From: Ruixingdingia sedimenti
GTDB taxonomy: Bacteria > Pseudomonadota > Alphaproteobacteria > Rhodobacterales > Rhodobacteraceae
Length of the DNA stretch: 64,000 nt
Assembly (NCBI RefSeq): GCF_031432425.1
Contig: NZ_JAVKPH010000001.1
Span: 248,001-312,000, forward strand
Reading direction: 5' to 3'
Numbering within the stretch: the first letter of the stretch is position 1; each line of letters opens with the position of its first letter. The translations under genes were made by a program, and so were the position numbers. This document shows positions 31,172-39,823 of the stretch, piece after piece. The notes beneath the pieces were generated by a model that made no database searches, was not told the DNA's origin, and was given only the letters and a program-made list of their open reading frames with translations.

Positions 31172-33528
31172 ACACGCCCTTCGACCCCGCCCGCGCCGTG
31201 ATGGATTATCCGCGCCGCGACGCGCAGGACAAGGTGACGGGCCGCACCCGCTATACCGTGGACATGGGCGGGCCGGGGGTGCTGCATGCGGTGATGGTGC
31301 GCGCCGCCGCGGCCCCGGCGCGGATCCTGCGCATCGACACCGCGGCGGCGGCGGCCATGCCCGGGGTGCAGGCCATCGCCACCGCCGCCGACGCGCCCGG
31401 CCTGCACGGGATCGGGATCGCGGACCACCCGCTGTTCGCCATCGACACGATCCGCTATCCGGGCGAACCCGTCGCCGCCATCGCCGCCGAAACGCTGGAA
31501 CAGGCCCGCGCCGCCGCCGCCGCGGTGGTGATCGAGACCGAACCCCTGCCCGCCGCCGTCACCATGGCCGCGGCGCTGGCCGACGGCGCGCCCCTGGTCC
31601 ATCCCGGCTGGCGCGACTACGAGGTCATCACCGAAGGCGCGATCCGCGGCGGCAACATCGCATGGGAGGCGCGGTTCGAACGCGGCGCGGTTGATGCCGC
31701 CTTCGCCCGGGCGGACGTGACGGTGGTCGAAAGCTGTTTCCGTGTCGGCCGCCAGAACCAGATGCCGTTCGAACCCCGCGCCGCGGTCGCCAGTTTCGAG
31801 GACGGCCGCCACCATATCCGCACCTCGACCCAGGTGCCCTGGACGGTGCGCAACGTCACCGCCAGGGTGCTCGGGCTTCCGCCGTCGCAGGTGCGGGTAA
31901 CGGTGCCGGCGGTGGGCGGGGGCTTCGGGCTCAAGTTCGACTGCACCATCGAACCCGTGGCCGCGATCCTCGCCCGCAAGTCGGGGCGCACGGTGTCGCT
32001 GGTGAACGCGCGGGACGAGGAGATGCTGACCTGCCTCTGCCGCGAGAACGCCGATATCCGCATCCGTTCGGCCATCGCGCCCGATGGCACCATCGCCGCG
32101 CGCGAGGCGGTGGTGCTGATGGATTGCGGCGCCTATGGCGGCGAACAGGTGTTCCTGACCACGATGACCGCCCATACTCTGGGGGGCAACTACCGCGCCG
32201 GGGCGATGCGCATGGTCAGCCGCGCGGTCTATACCCACACGCCCCCCAACGGCGCCTTCCGCGCCTGCAACGGCGTCTACAACACCTTCGCGCTGGAACG
32301 GCACACGGACGAGATCTGCGCCGCCATCGGCATGGACCGCGCGGCGTTCCGGCTGAAGAACGTGCTCGGCGACGGCGACATCGGCGCGGCCGGCCAGCGG
32401 TTTCAGGGCGAGGTGCTGCGCCCCATGCTCGACCGGATGGAGGCGCTGCGGGTGGAAAGCGGCGACCGGCGCGCGCAGGCGGGCGGGCGGCTTTACGGCC
32501 GGGCGACCACGGTGGGCACATGGTTCATCTTCGTCGGCCCGTCCTCGGCCACGGTGAACCTGAACGCCGACGGATCGGCCACGCTGGTGACGGCGGGGGT
32601 GGAAATCGGCCAAGGCACGATGATGCAGGCGCTGCCGCAGATCGTGGCGGCGAACCTCGGGCTGCACCCGTCGGAGGTGATCGTCAAGACCGCCGACACC
32701 GATGCCGCGGGCCGCGATCTGGGCGTGGGCGGCGGGCGCACCACCGTCTCCATCGGCGCCGCCGCCGAGGCCGCCTGCGCCGACCTGCGGCGCAAACTGC
32801 TGCCGGTGGCGGCGGAAATGCTGCAGACCCCGGCGGAACGGCTGGTGCTGACGGCCGGGCGGGTGGAAATCGCGGGCCGCCCGGGATCGGGCACCACCAT
32901 CGCGAAGGTGGTGGAACGGGCAGAGGCGGTCATGGGCCCGGTATCGGGCAGCGGCGCCTTCACCAACCCCGGCGTATCCGCCATGCCCGGCTGCGCCGCC
33001 GGCCATTTCATCGAGGCGATCGACATCCCCGTCTTCGCCGTGCACGACTGCGAACTGGCGGTGGACCCCGATACCGGCCATGTCGAGATCCTCGCCTATC
33101 GCGTGGTGCAGGACGTGGGCCGCGCGCTCAACCCCCGGGCGGTGCGCAGCCAGATCCAGGGCGGCGTGGTGCAGGGCCTCGGCTATGCGCTGTTCGAGGA
33201 AATGACCGTGCACCCCGGCACCGGGGCGATGGAACAGGCGGGGTTCGAAAGCTATCTGATGCCGCTGGCCCAGGACGTGCTGCCGGTCGAGGTGGACCTG
33301 TTCGAGGGCGCGCCCTCCATCGGCCCCCTCGGCACCAAGGGGGCTGGCGAGGTGCCGATCCTCAACGTGGGCGCGGCGGTGGGCTGCGCGGTGGCCGACG
33401 CCATCGGCCGGCCGGTCGGGCAACTGCCGCTCACGCCGCCGCGCGTTCTGGCCCTGATCGACGGCCGCGACAGCGCGCCCGACCACCCGCACATCCCCCG
33501 CCGGTGGGCCGACAACCTGCTGCGCTGA
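31168..33528 (+). CDS. Molybdenum hydroxylase catalytic (large) subunit, xanthine dehydrogenase family
   Basis: 786 residues. VGGGFGLKFDC (cofactor loop), NGAFRACNG, IGQGTMMQALPQI and GTKGAGEVP with the catalytic base E728 mark a molybdopterin hydroxylase that inserts an oxygen from water into an activated C-H, usually of N-heterocycles or aldehydes. The CO-dehydrogenase active loop VAYRCSFR is absent, so this is not a CO dehydrogenase. Many relatives use a cytidine-dinucleotide cofactor; a MobA-like transferase gene lies about 19 kb away at 52820. Substrate unknown; placement suggests it acts on the same compound class as the P450s. Confidence 0.9.
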   Translation: MNTPFDPARAVMDYPRRDAQDKVTGRTRYTVDMGGPGVLHAVMVRAAAAPARILRIDTAAAAAMPGVQAIATAADAPGLHGIGIADHPLFAIDTIRYPGEPVAAIAAETLEQARAAAAAVVIETEPLPAAVTMAAALADGAPLVHPGWRDYEVITEGAIRGGNIAWEARFERGAVDAAFARADVTVVESCFRVGRQNQMPFEPRAAVASFEDGRHHIRTSTQVPWTVRNVTARVLGLPPSQVRVTVPAVGGGFGLKFDCTIEPVAAILARKSGRTVSLVNARDEEMLTCLCRENADIRIRSAIAPDGTIAAREAVVLMDCGAYGGEQVFLTTMTAHTLGGNYRAGAMRMVSRAVYTHTPPNGAFRACNGVYNTFALERHTDEICAAIGMDRAAFRLKNVLGDGDIGAAGQRFQGEVLRPMLDRMEALRVESGDRRAQAGGRLYGRATTVGTWFIFVGPSSATVNLNADGSATLVTAGVEIGQGTMMQALPQIVAANLGLHPSEVIVKTADTDAAGRDLGVGGGRTTVSIGAAAEAACADLRRKLLPVAAEMLQTPAERLVLTAGRVEIAGRPGSGTTIAKVVERAEAVMGPVSGSGAFTNPGVSAMPGCAAGHFIEAIDIPVFAVHDCELAVDPDTGHVEILAYRVVQDVGRALNPRAVRSQIQGGVVQGLGYALFEEMTVHPGTGAMEQAGFESYLMPLAQDVLPVEVDLFEGAPSIGPLGTKGAGEVPILNVGAAVGCAVADAIGRPVGQLPLTPPRVLALIDGRDSAPDHPHIPRRWADNLLR

Positions 33529-33639
33529 GCGGTGTCGAGCGTAGCGCCAAGGGCTTCGCGCCCCCGGACCCCGCGCGATAACCCGTTCTTCTTGTTCATC
33601 AACAGACCATATCCTGCAAGGATTGCCGGTCTGGAGCCT

Positions 33640-33717
33640 TGGGGACAGAAAGTGAAGGACGTCCGGGCAAGAGCGTATCCGCGTTCATTTTCTGTCTCTA
33701 GACATCCCGCGGGGGCA
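33640..33717. repeat. Intergenic inverted-repeat element, family 2, copy 4
   Basis: GGGGACAGAAAGTGAAGGA and, inverted, TTCATTTTCTGTC with CATCCCGCGGGGG. It lies between the converging molybdenum hydroxylase and Anbu genes. More diverged than the other copies. Confidence 0.5.
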
Positions 33718-33788
33718 CCGGCTGGTACGTCATTGGTTCGAGAACCAGCAGGCCACGGGGCGCGCCCACCCCGCCACAGGGCGCCGCC

Positions 33789-34514
33789 TCAGTTCGTGAT
33801 CCGCTGGAACCCTTCGCGCAGCGCGTTGGACCAGGCCTCGGACATCGCGCGGAAATCCGCGTCGCCGGCCTCGATCCGACGGCGCAGGCCTACCCGGCAG
33901 GCATCGCGCTCGATCACGCACAGGTCCAGCGGCATGCCCACCGACAGGTTCGACCGCAGCGTCGAATCCATCGACAGCAGCACCGCCTTCTGCGCGTCCA
34001 TCAGGTCGGTTTCCGGCCGCACCACCCGGTCCAGGATCGGCTTGCCGTATTTGTGTTCGCCGATCTGCAGGAAGGGCGTGTCCTCGGTCGCCTCGATGAA
34101 ATTCCCCTCGGGATAGATGAGGAACATCCGCATGTCGCCGCGCCGCACCTGGCCCGCGACGATCATCGTGGCGCTGGCCGACTGGCGCATCACCGCCAGT
34201 TTCTCGTCGATGTCGCGGCGCACCGCGGCCAGCGTGTTGCCCGCGATCTCGGCCACCTTCAGCATCGACTGCGCCTGAAGGATAGAGGTGTCGGGCGTCG
34301 CCTCCGGGTCCTTCATCGCCGCGCGCAGCCGGGCGATGGCGGTCTGCGTCACCGACAGGCTGCCCGCGGTCATGATGGCGATCACGCGTTCGCCGGGATC
34401 CTCGAACAGAAACATCTTGCGATAGGTCGAGATGTTGTCGAGCCCCGCATTGGTGCGCGTGTCCGACAACAGCACCATGCCCTTCGTCAGCAGCAACCCC
34501 ACGCAATACGTCAC
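33789..34514 (-). CDS. Anbu-type proteasome-related protease
   Basis: 241 residues from a GTG start, preceded by AAAAGGAG. The N-terminus MTYCVGLLLTKGMVLLSDTR and TNAGLDNISTYRKMF are diagnostic of the predicted proteasome-type protease family (Anbu, COG3484), with Thr2 as the likely nucleophile after Met removal. Anbu forms open helical or ring assemblies; its substrates are not settled. Known Anbu operons often include alpha-E, ATP-grasp and transglutaminase genes; none is adjacent here, so this copy is solitary. Convergent with the molybdenum hydroxylase genes and divergent from the exonuclease gene. Confidence 0.88.
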   Translation of the reverse strand: MTYCVGLLLTKGMVLLSDTRTNAGLDNISTYRKMFLFEDPGERVIAIMTAGSLSVTQTAIARLRAAMKDPEATPDTSILQAQSMLKVAEIAGNTLAAVRRDIDEKLAVMRQSASATMIVAGQVRRGDMRMFLIYPEGNFIEATEDTPFLQIGEHKYGKPILDRVVRPETDLMDAQKAVLLSMDSTLRSNLSVGMPLDLCVIERDACRVGLRRRIEAGDADFRAMSEAWSNALREGFQRITN

Positions 34515-34651
34515 CCGTCGCTCCTTTTCATCGCGTAGCGCAAGGGTAGGGAAGCACGGGGCCCGCCGCAACAGGGCGTCGCGGCTTTCCGCCGCCGGAT
34601 AATCGGGCAGCACCTCTGGCACCGGCCCGCGGGGGGATTATCTTGGGGACG

Positions 34652-35614
34652 ATGACCCGCGATCCCGTCCTGACCGTCACCGACCGGGGGCTCTACTGCC
34701 CGGCGGGCGACTTTTACATCGACCCGCACCGCCCGGTGGCGCGGGCAGTGGTGACGCACGGGCATTCGGACCATGCCTGCCGCGGCCACGGCGCCTATCT
34801 GTGCACCCCCGCCGCCGCGCCCGCGATCCGTCATCGTCTGGGCCGGATCGCGGTGCAAGAACTGGCTTTCGGCACCGCCCTGCGCATCGGCGGGGCGGTG
34901 GTCAGCCTGCACCCCGCAGGGCATCTGCCGGGATCGGCACAGGTGCGCGTCGAGGCGGGGGGCGAGGTCTGGGTGGTCTCGGGCGACTACAAGACCGAAC
35001 CCGACGGCTTCTGCGAACCCTTCGCGCCGGTCCGCTGCCACACCTTCATCACCGAATCCACCTTCGCCCTGCCGGTGTTCCGTTGGGCGCCCGAGGCGCA
35101 GGTCGTGGCACAGATCCGCGACTGGTGGCAGGGCGTGGCGGCGGACGGCGGGGTGGCGGTGGTCGGGGCCTGGGCCCTGGGCAAGGCGCAGCGGGTGCTG
35201 GCCGCGCTCGGCCCCGGGGGGCCGGGGCCGGTGCTGGCGCATCCGGCGGTGGCGGCGATGAATGCGGTGATGCGCGCGCAGGGCCTACCCCTGCCGCCCG
35301 CCCCGGCGCTGGCCCCCGATGCGGTGGCGCCCCCCGGCGCGCTGGTGATCGCGCCGCCCAACACGCTCGGCCGGCAATGGGGGCCGGGGCGGTGCGAGGT
35401 GGCGCTCGTCTCGGGCTGGATGGCGCTGCGGGCGACCGCACGGCGGCGGGGCGCGGCGCGGGGCTTTGCGCTGTCCGATCACGCGGATTGGGAAGGGCTG
35501 AACACCGCGATCCGGGCGACGGGGGCGGAACGGGTGCTGGTCACGCATGGTTATACCGCGCCCTTCAGCCGCTGGCTGACCGAACAGGGTCATGACGCGC
35601 AGGTGCTGGGATGA
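34652..35614 (+). CDS. Ligase-associated metallo-beta-lactamase exonuclease
   Basis: 320 residues, metallo-beta-lactamase/CPSF (beta-CASP) type. The metal motif HGHSDH (36-41), GHLPGSAQV, SGDYKTEPDG and the late LSDHADWEGL and VTHGY residues are all present, so the nuclease appears intact. It matches the DNA ligase-associated exonuclease family found beside bacterial ATP-dependent DNA ligase genes in DNA-repair clusters. Its stop overlaps the next gene, a ligase homologue, as ATGA. Start ATG of MTRDPVLTV; the ribosome site is weak. The usual partner helicase and phosphoesterase genes are not in the window. Confidence 0.9.
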   Translation: MTRDPVLTVTDRGLYCPAGDFYIDPHRPVARAVVTHGHSDHACRGHGAYLCTPAAAPAIRHRLGRIAVQELAFGTALRIGGAVVSLHPAGHLPGSAQVRVEAGGEVWVVSGDYKTEPDGFCEPFAPVRCHTFITESTFALPVFRWAPEAQVVAQIRDWWQGVAADGGVAVVGAWALGKAQRVLAALGPGGPGPVLAHPAVAAMNAVMRAQGLPLPPAPALAPDAVAPPGALVIAPPNTLGRQWGPGRCEVALVSGWMALRATARRRGAARGFALSDHADWEGLNTAIRATGAERVLVTHGYTAPFSRWLTEQGHDAQVLG

Positions 35615-37011
35615 GGCGCTTCGCCGCCCTCTGCGCCGCGCTGGAGGACGCACCGGACCCCGAGGCCCGCACCGCCGCGCTGGCCGGCTGGCTCGCCACG
35701 GCGGACGAACCCGACCGGGCGCAGGGGGTGGCGCTGCTGGCGGGGCGGCGGCCCCGGCGGGTGGCGACGGGGGCGGAACTGCGGGCCTGGGCCGCGGCGG
35801 CGGCCGGGATCCCCGACTGGCTGGTCGAGGATTGCCGCCGCGCCACCGGCGACCTTGCCGAAACGCTCGCCCATCTGCCGCCCGCACCCATGGCGGCGGA
35901 AGAGGGGCTGGTGGCGGAACTGACCCGGCTCGCGGCGCTGGCGAGGGCGGATGCCGCGGCCCGGCAGGCGGCGTTGCGCGCGGCGTGGAACCGGATGGAA
36001 CCACCCGCCCGGCTGGTGCTAAACCGGCTCGCCACCGGCGGCTTTCGCCTGACCCTGCCGGTCCCGGTGCTGGCGGCGGCGCTGGCGCGCGCCACGGGGG
36101 CGGACCCCGCGGCAGCGGCGGCGGGGCTGGCCGGGGGCTGGACGGCGGATCGGGGGCTGGCGGTGCTTGCGGCCACCGGCGGGGCGCGGCCCCTGCCCTT
36201 TGCGCCGGTGTCGGTGCTGGAAACCATCGAGGCCCTCGGCCCCTGCGCGGACTGGGTGGCGGAATGGGACCGGGACGCGCCCCGGGTGCAACTGCTGCGG
36301 CAGGACGGCGCGCTGCATGTCTGGACGGCGGCGGAACCCCTGACCGCGCCCGCCCTCGCCCCCCTCGGCGCGCATCTGCCCGAGGGCGCGGCGCTGGCGG
36401 GCTGGCTGATGACGCGGGACGGCCCGCGATTCATGGCGCAGGACTGGCTGATGCCCACCGCCCCCCTGCCCGAACGCCGCGCCCGGCTGGAGGCCTGGGC
36501 CGCAACCCTGCCGCCGGGCCTGCCGCTGGACCTCGCCCCCCTGCTGCCCGCCACCGGCTGGCCCGCGCTGGATGCGGCGCGCCACAGGGCCCGCGCGCAT
36601 GGCGCCACGGGCCTGCTGCTGCGCCGCCTCGACGGGGCAGAGGAACGCCGCTGGCCCGCGCCACCGCTGCGCCTGCGCGCGGTGCTGACCCAGGCGCAGG
36701 CGGATGGCAGCGCGCTGATGCTCGCCCTGCGCGCGGGCGATGCGCTGGTCCCCATCGTCCGCATCGCCCCCGCCCTGCCGCCGGCAGAGGCCGCCGCGCT
36801 TTTCGGCTGGATCCGCGCCAACATCCGCGAACGCGCCGGCCCGGTGCTGGTGCTGCCGCCCGAACAGGTGTTTGAGATCGCCTTCGACACCGCCACCCCC
36901 GCACCGCGCCGCAAGGCCGGGCTGGCGCTGACCGGCGCGCGCCTGACCCGCTGGCTGAGCGGCGGCGCCGAGGCCGATACGCTGGAGGATCTGCGGGCGC
37001 TGATCGGTTAG
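35611..37011 (+). CDS. Catalytically degenerate ATP-dependent DNA ligase homologue
   Basis: 466 residues, open frame, coupled (ATGA) to the exonuclease gene. It follows the length order of the exonuclease-associated ligase family: N-terminal helical domain (RRATGDLAETLAHL), nucleotidyltransferase domain, C-terminal OB domain (VFEIAFDTATPAPRRKAGLA). Motif I, normally EWKxDGxR with the adenylated lysine, reads EWDRDAPR (218-225): D220 replaces lysine. The glutamate motif DGEL reads LAGW (262-265), EGLMLK reads TGLLLR (333-338), and the WKWK motif is missing near 348. It should not form a ligase-AMP adduct. Family positions follow from my memory of the family; the residues are read directly. It may be a structural or DNA-binding partner of the exonuclease (inference). 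Confidence 0.85.
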   Translation: MRRFAALCAALEDAPDPEARTAALAGWLATADEPDRAQGVALLAGRRPRRVATGAELRAWAAAAAGIPDWLVEDCRRATGDLAETLAHLPPAPMAAEEGLVAELTRLAALARADAAARQAALRAAWNRMEPPARLVLNRLATGGFRLTLPVPVLAAALARATGADPAAAAAGLAGGWTADRGLAVLAATGGARPLPFAPVSVLETIEALGPCADWVAEWDRDAPRVQLLRQDGALHVWTAAEPLTAPALAPLGAHLPEGAALAGWLMTRDGPRFMAQDWLMPTAPLPERRARLEAWAATLPPGLPLDLAPLLPATGWPALDAARHRARAHGATGLLLRRLDGAEERRWPAPPLRLRAVLTQAQADGSALMLALRAGDALVPIVRIAPALPPAEAAALFGWIRANIRERAGPVLVLPPEQVFEIAFDTATPAPRRKAGLALTGARLTRWLSGGAEADTLEDLRALIG

Positions 37012-37047
37012 GGTACTGCGCGGGTCACGCGCAGCGCCGCCGGGCCC

Positions 37048-38136
37048 CTAGCGGAACAGCACCAGCGCGCCCGGGCTCCAGGCCACGCGGGTGCGGGTGC
37101 GGATGTCCAGCACCGGGCGGCCGAAGACGTTGCGCATCGACAGCCGCACCGGCTGGTCCACACCGTCGAGCTTGACATCGTAATAGGTCATGTCGCCGAA
37201 ATAGACCACTTCCTCGACCGTGCCGCCGGTCTCGCGGTCGTTCGCCACCTGGCCTTCGTAGAGGATGGTCAGCGTTTCCGGGCGGAAGCCCACGCTTGCC
37301 GGGCCGCCCGTCACCGCGCCGGGGGCCTGCGCCGGGTCGATCGCGCAGCGGCCGAGCCCCGCGACCTCGACCTCGATCCGGTCGGGGGTTTCCGACAGGA
37401 TCGTCGCGGGCAGGAAGTTCATCGTGCCGATGAAATCCGCCACCTGCCGGCTGTTCGGCCGGCGGTAGAGCGTTTCGGGATCGGCAAGCTGCGCGATCTG
37501 GCCCTCGAACATCACCGCGATCCGGTCGGACATGACCAGCGCCTCTTCCTGGTCGTGAGTGACGAGGATGAAGGTGATGCCGACCTGCCGTTGCAGCTTG
37601 ATCAGTTCCACCTGCATCTGTTCGCGCATCTTCTTGTCCAGCGCCGACAGCGGTTCGTCCAGCAGCAGCACCTTGGGCTTGAGGATCAGCGCGCGGGCCA
37701 GCGCCACGCGCTGCCGCTGCCCGCCCGACAGCGCATGCGCCGCCCGCCTGCCATAGCCCGCAAGGCCCACCATCGCCAGCGCCTCGGCCACCGCCCTGGC
37801 CTTGTCGTCGCGCGACCGCGGATCGCGGCGCAGGCCGAAGCCCACGTTCTGTTCCACCGTCAGATGCGGGAAGATGGCATAGGACTGGAACACCATGTTG
37901 GTCGGCCGCTTGTTCGCCGGCACCCCCGCCATGTCGCGCCCGTCGATCTTGAGCACGCCCGAGGACAGCCCCTCGAACCCCGCGATGGTGCGCAGAAGCG
38001 TGGTCTTGCCGCAGCCCGACGGCCCGAGAAGCGAAAAGAACTCGCCCTCGCGGATCGTCGCGGTGATGCCGCGCAGCGCGTGATAGTCGCCGTAGTATTT
38101 CTGGATCGCGTCAAGCTCGATGATCGGCTTTTTCAC
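37048..38136 (-). CDS. ABC transporter ATP-binding protein, spermidine/putrescine (PotA) type
   Basis: 362 residues. Walker A GPSGCGKTT, signature LSGGQRQRVALARAL, Walker B VLLLDEPLSALD, H-loop VTHDQEEAL, and a C-terminal TOBE domain (VGFRPETLTI). Start is GTG in a GTGA overlap with the upstream permease stop. It energises uptake by the two permeases encoded upstream. Polyamine specificity is only suggested; opine or phosphonate transporters are similar. Confidence 0.9.
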   Translation of the reverse strand: MKKPIIELDAIQKYYGDYHALRGITATIREGEFFSLLGPSGCGKTTLLRTIAGFEGLSSGVLKIDGRDMAGVPANKRPTNMVFQSYAIFPHLTVEQNVGFGLRRDPRSRDDKARAVAEALAMVGLAGYGRRAAHALSGGQRQRVALARALILKPKVLLLDEPLSALDKKMREQMQVELIKLQRQVGITFILVTHDQEEALVMSDRIAVMFEGQIAQLADPETLYRRPNSRQVADFIGTMNFLPATILSETPDRIEVEVAGLGRCAIDPAQAPGAVTGGPASVGFRPETLTILYEGQVANDRETGGTVEEVVYFGDMTYYDVKLDGVDQPVRLSMRNVFGRPVLDIRTRTRVAWSPGALVLFR

Positions 38137-38939
38137 AGGAAGCCTCCGGTATCCTTGCCGCCGGTCCGGGCGATGCCGCGGCGGCGGAAATATTCGGCGA
38201 TGGACAGAAGCACGATGGACACCAGCACCAGGATCGTGCCGAGCGCCAGCATCGCCGGCACCTTGGCCGGAAAGCGGAACTGGCCGTAGATATAGACCGA
38301 CAGCGCGGTTTCCGTGCCGCCGAGGAAATAGGCGATGATGAATTCGTCGAAGCTGATGGTGAAACAGATCAGCAGGGACGAGATGATGCCCGGCATCACC
38401 AGCGGCAGGATGATGAGCCGGAAGGTCGAGAGCGGGGTTTCGCCCAGATCATAGGCGGCCTCTTCCAGCGAGCGGTCGAGCGACTGGAAGGCCGAGGACA
38501 GGATCGCCACCGCGAAGGGCGTGCAGATCAGCACATGGCCGAGGATGATGGTGACGACCGACAGCTTGAACCCCACCGCCAGCAGCACCAGCAGCAGCGA
38601 CATCGCCACGATCATCTCGGGCAGCACCAGCGGCAGCATCACCAGCCCCAGCAACCCGCCCTTGGCCGGAAAGCGGAACCGCGTCGTCGCGCGGGCGGCG
38701 AAGATCCCCAACACCGTCGCGATCACCGCGGTGGAACAGGAAATCACCAGCGAGTTCTTCAGCGCCCGGAACAGTTGCGCATCCGCCCACATCTCTGTGA
38801 ACCAGCGGGTGGTGAAGCCCGACAGCGGAAAGGCGATCACGCGCGAGTCGTTCAGCGCGAACAGCGGCAGCAGGAAGATCGGCGCATAGAGGAAGATCAG
38901 ATAGCCGATGGCATAGGCGCGCAGGCCGGGTGATTTCAT
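38133..38939 (-). CDS. ABC transporter permease, PotC type
   Basis: 268 residues, six hydrophobic spans. The EAA-type loop EEAAYDLGETPLSTFRLIIL contacts the ATPase, and FTISFDEFIIAYFLGG is typical of PotC/YdcV permeases. It overlaps its neighbours on both sides, so the operon is tightly coupled. Confidence 0.9.
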   Translation of the reverse strand: MKSPGLRAYAIGYLIFLYAPIFLLPLFALNDSRVIAFPLSGFTTRWFTEMWADAQLFRALKNSLVISCSTAVIATVLGIFAARATTRFRFPAKGGLLGLVMLPLVLPEMIVAMSLLLVLLAVGFKLSVVTIILGHVLICTPFAVAILSSAFQSLDRSLEEAAYDLGETPLSTFRLIILPLVMPGIISSLLICFTISFDEFIIAYFLGGTETALSVYIYGQFRFPAKVPAMLALGTILVLVSIVLLSIAEYFRRRGIARTGGKDTGGFL

Positions 38940-39823
38940 CGCTGCGCCCCCAGGAACCGGCGGTTGAGGAACAGGAACACCAGCGCCACCACGGTGACGA
39001 TGAACATCGCCGACACCGCGATGGCCGACCCGAGCGCCTTCTGGTTGAGCTTGAGCATCTGCACCTCGATCATGTTGGCGATCATGGGCAGCTTGCCCCC
39101 GCCGATCAGGTCCGGGGTCACATAGTCGCCGATGGTGGGGATAAAGACGATCAACACCGCCGCGATCACCCCGGTCATCGACAGCGGCAGCGTCACGCGC
39201 AGAAAGGTCATCAGCCGCGATTCCCCCAGATCCTGCCCGGCCTCCAGAAGCGAGCGGTCGATCTTTTCCAGCGCAACGAAGATCGGCAGGATGGCGAAGG
39301 GCGCATAGGCATGCGCCAGCGTCGTGACCAGCGCGCCGACATTGTAGTTGATGGCCTGCAACGGCGTGTCGATGATGCCGAGCGAGATCAGGCCCGAGTT
39401 GATCACGCCGTTGTAGCCCAGGATCACCTTCCACAGGAACACGCGGATCAGGTAGCTGGTCCAGAACGGGATGGTGATCAGGAACAGCCACATCGACTTT
39501 TTCGACGGCTGGACATGGAAGCTGACGAAATAGGCGATGGGATAGGCGATCGCCACCGTCACCAGCGTGACCAGCAGGGCCACGATGAGCGAGCGGATCA
39601 TGATCGCGCGGTAGATCGGGCCCGTCCAGACCTCGACATAATTCTTGAGGCTGAAATCCCAGACCACACGGCCCTGACCGTCGGTCAGCACCGAATAGAC
39701 CAGCACGGTGGCGAGCGGCGCGGCCAGCAGCAGGATCGCATAGATGGCGGTGGGGCTCATCATCAGAAGGCCGCCCGCACCCTCCGACCGGCCGAGCCGG
39801 CGCAGCAAACCATCCGATCCCAT
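38936..39823 (-). CDS. ABC transporter permease, PotB type
   Basis: 295 residues, six hydrophobic spans. The loop EAGQDLGESRLMTFLRVTLP and PTIGDYVTPDLIGG are characteristic of PotB/YdcU. Start is MGSDGLLRRL, preceded by GGGGGG. First gene of the permease-permease-ATPase operon. The expected periplasmic binding-protein gene is missing from the operon and the window. Confidence 0.9.
   Translation of the reverse strand: MGSDGLLRRLGRSEGAGGLLMMSPTAIYAILLLAAPLATVLVYSVLTDGQGRVVWDFSLKNYVEVWTGPIYRAIMIRSLIVALLVTLVTVAIAYPIAYFVSFHVQPSKKSMWLFLITIPFWTSYLIRVFLWKVILGYNGVINSGLISLGIIDTPLQAINYNVGALVTTLAHAYAPFAILPIFVALEKIDRSLLEAGQDLGESRLMTFLRVTLPLSMTGVIAAVLIVFIPTIGDYVTPDLIGGGKLPMIANMIEVQMLKLNQKALGSAIAVSAMFIVTVVALVFLFLNRRFLGAQR

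Noticed and set aside
29847..33528. Carbon monoxide dehydrogenase (coxMSL)
   Set aside because: Medium-small-large gene order fits, but the active-site loop VAYRCSFR of true CO dehydrogenases is absent (NGAFRACNG instead).
35611..37011. Pseudogene annotation for the ligase homologue
   Set aside because: No stop or frameshift, normal coupling to the exonuclease, and normal length; a non-catalytic protein is more likely than a decaying gene.
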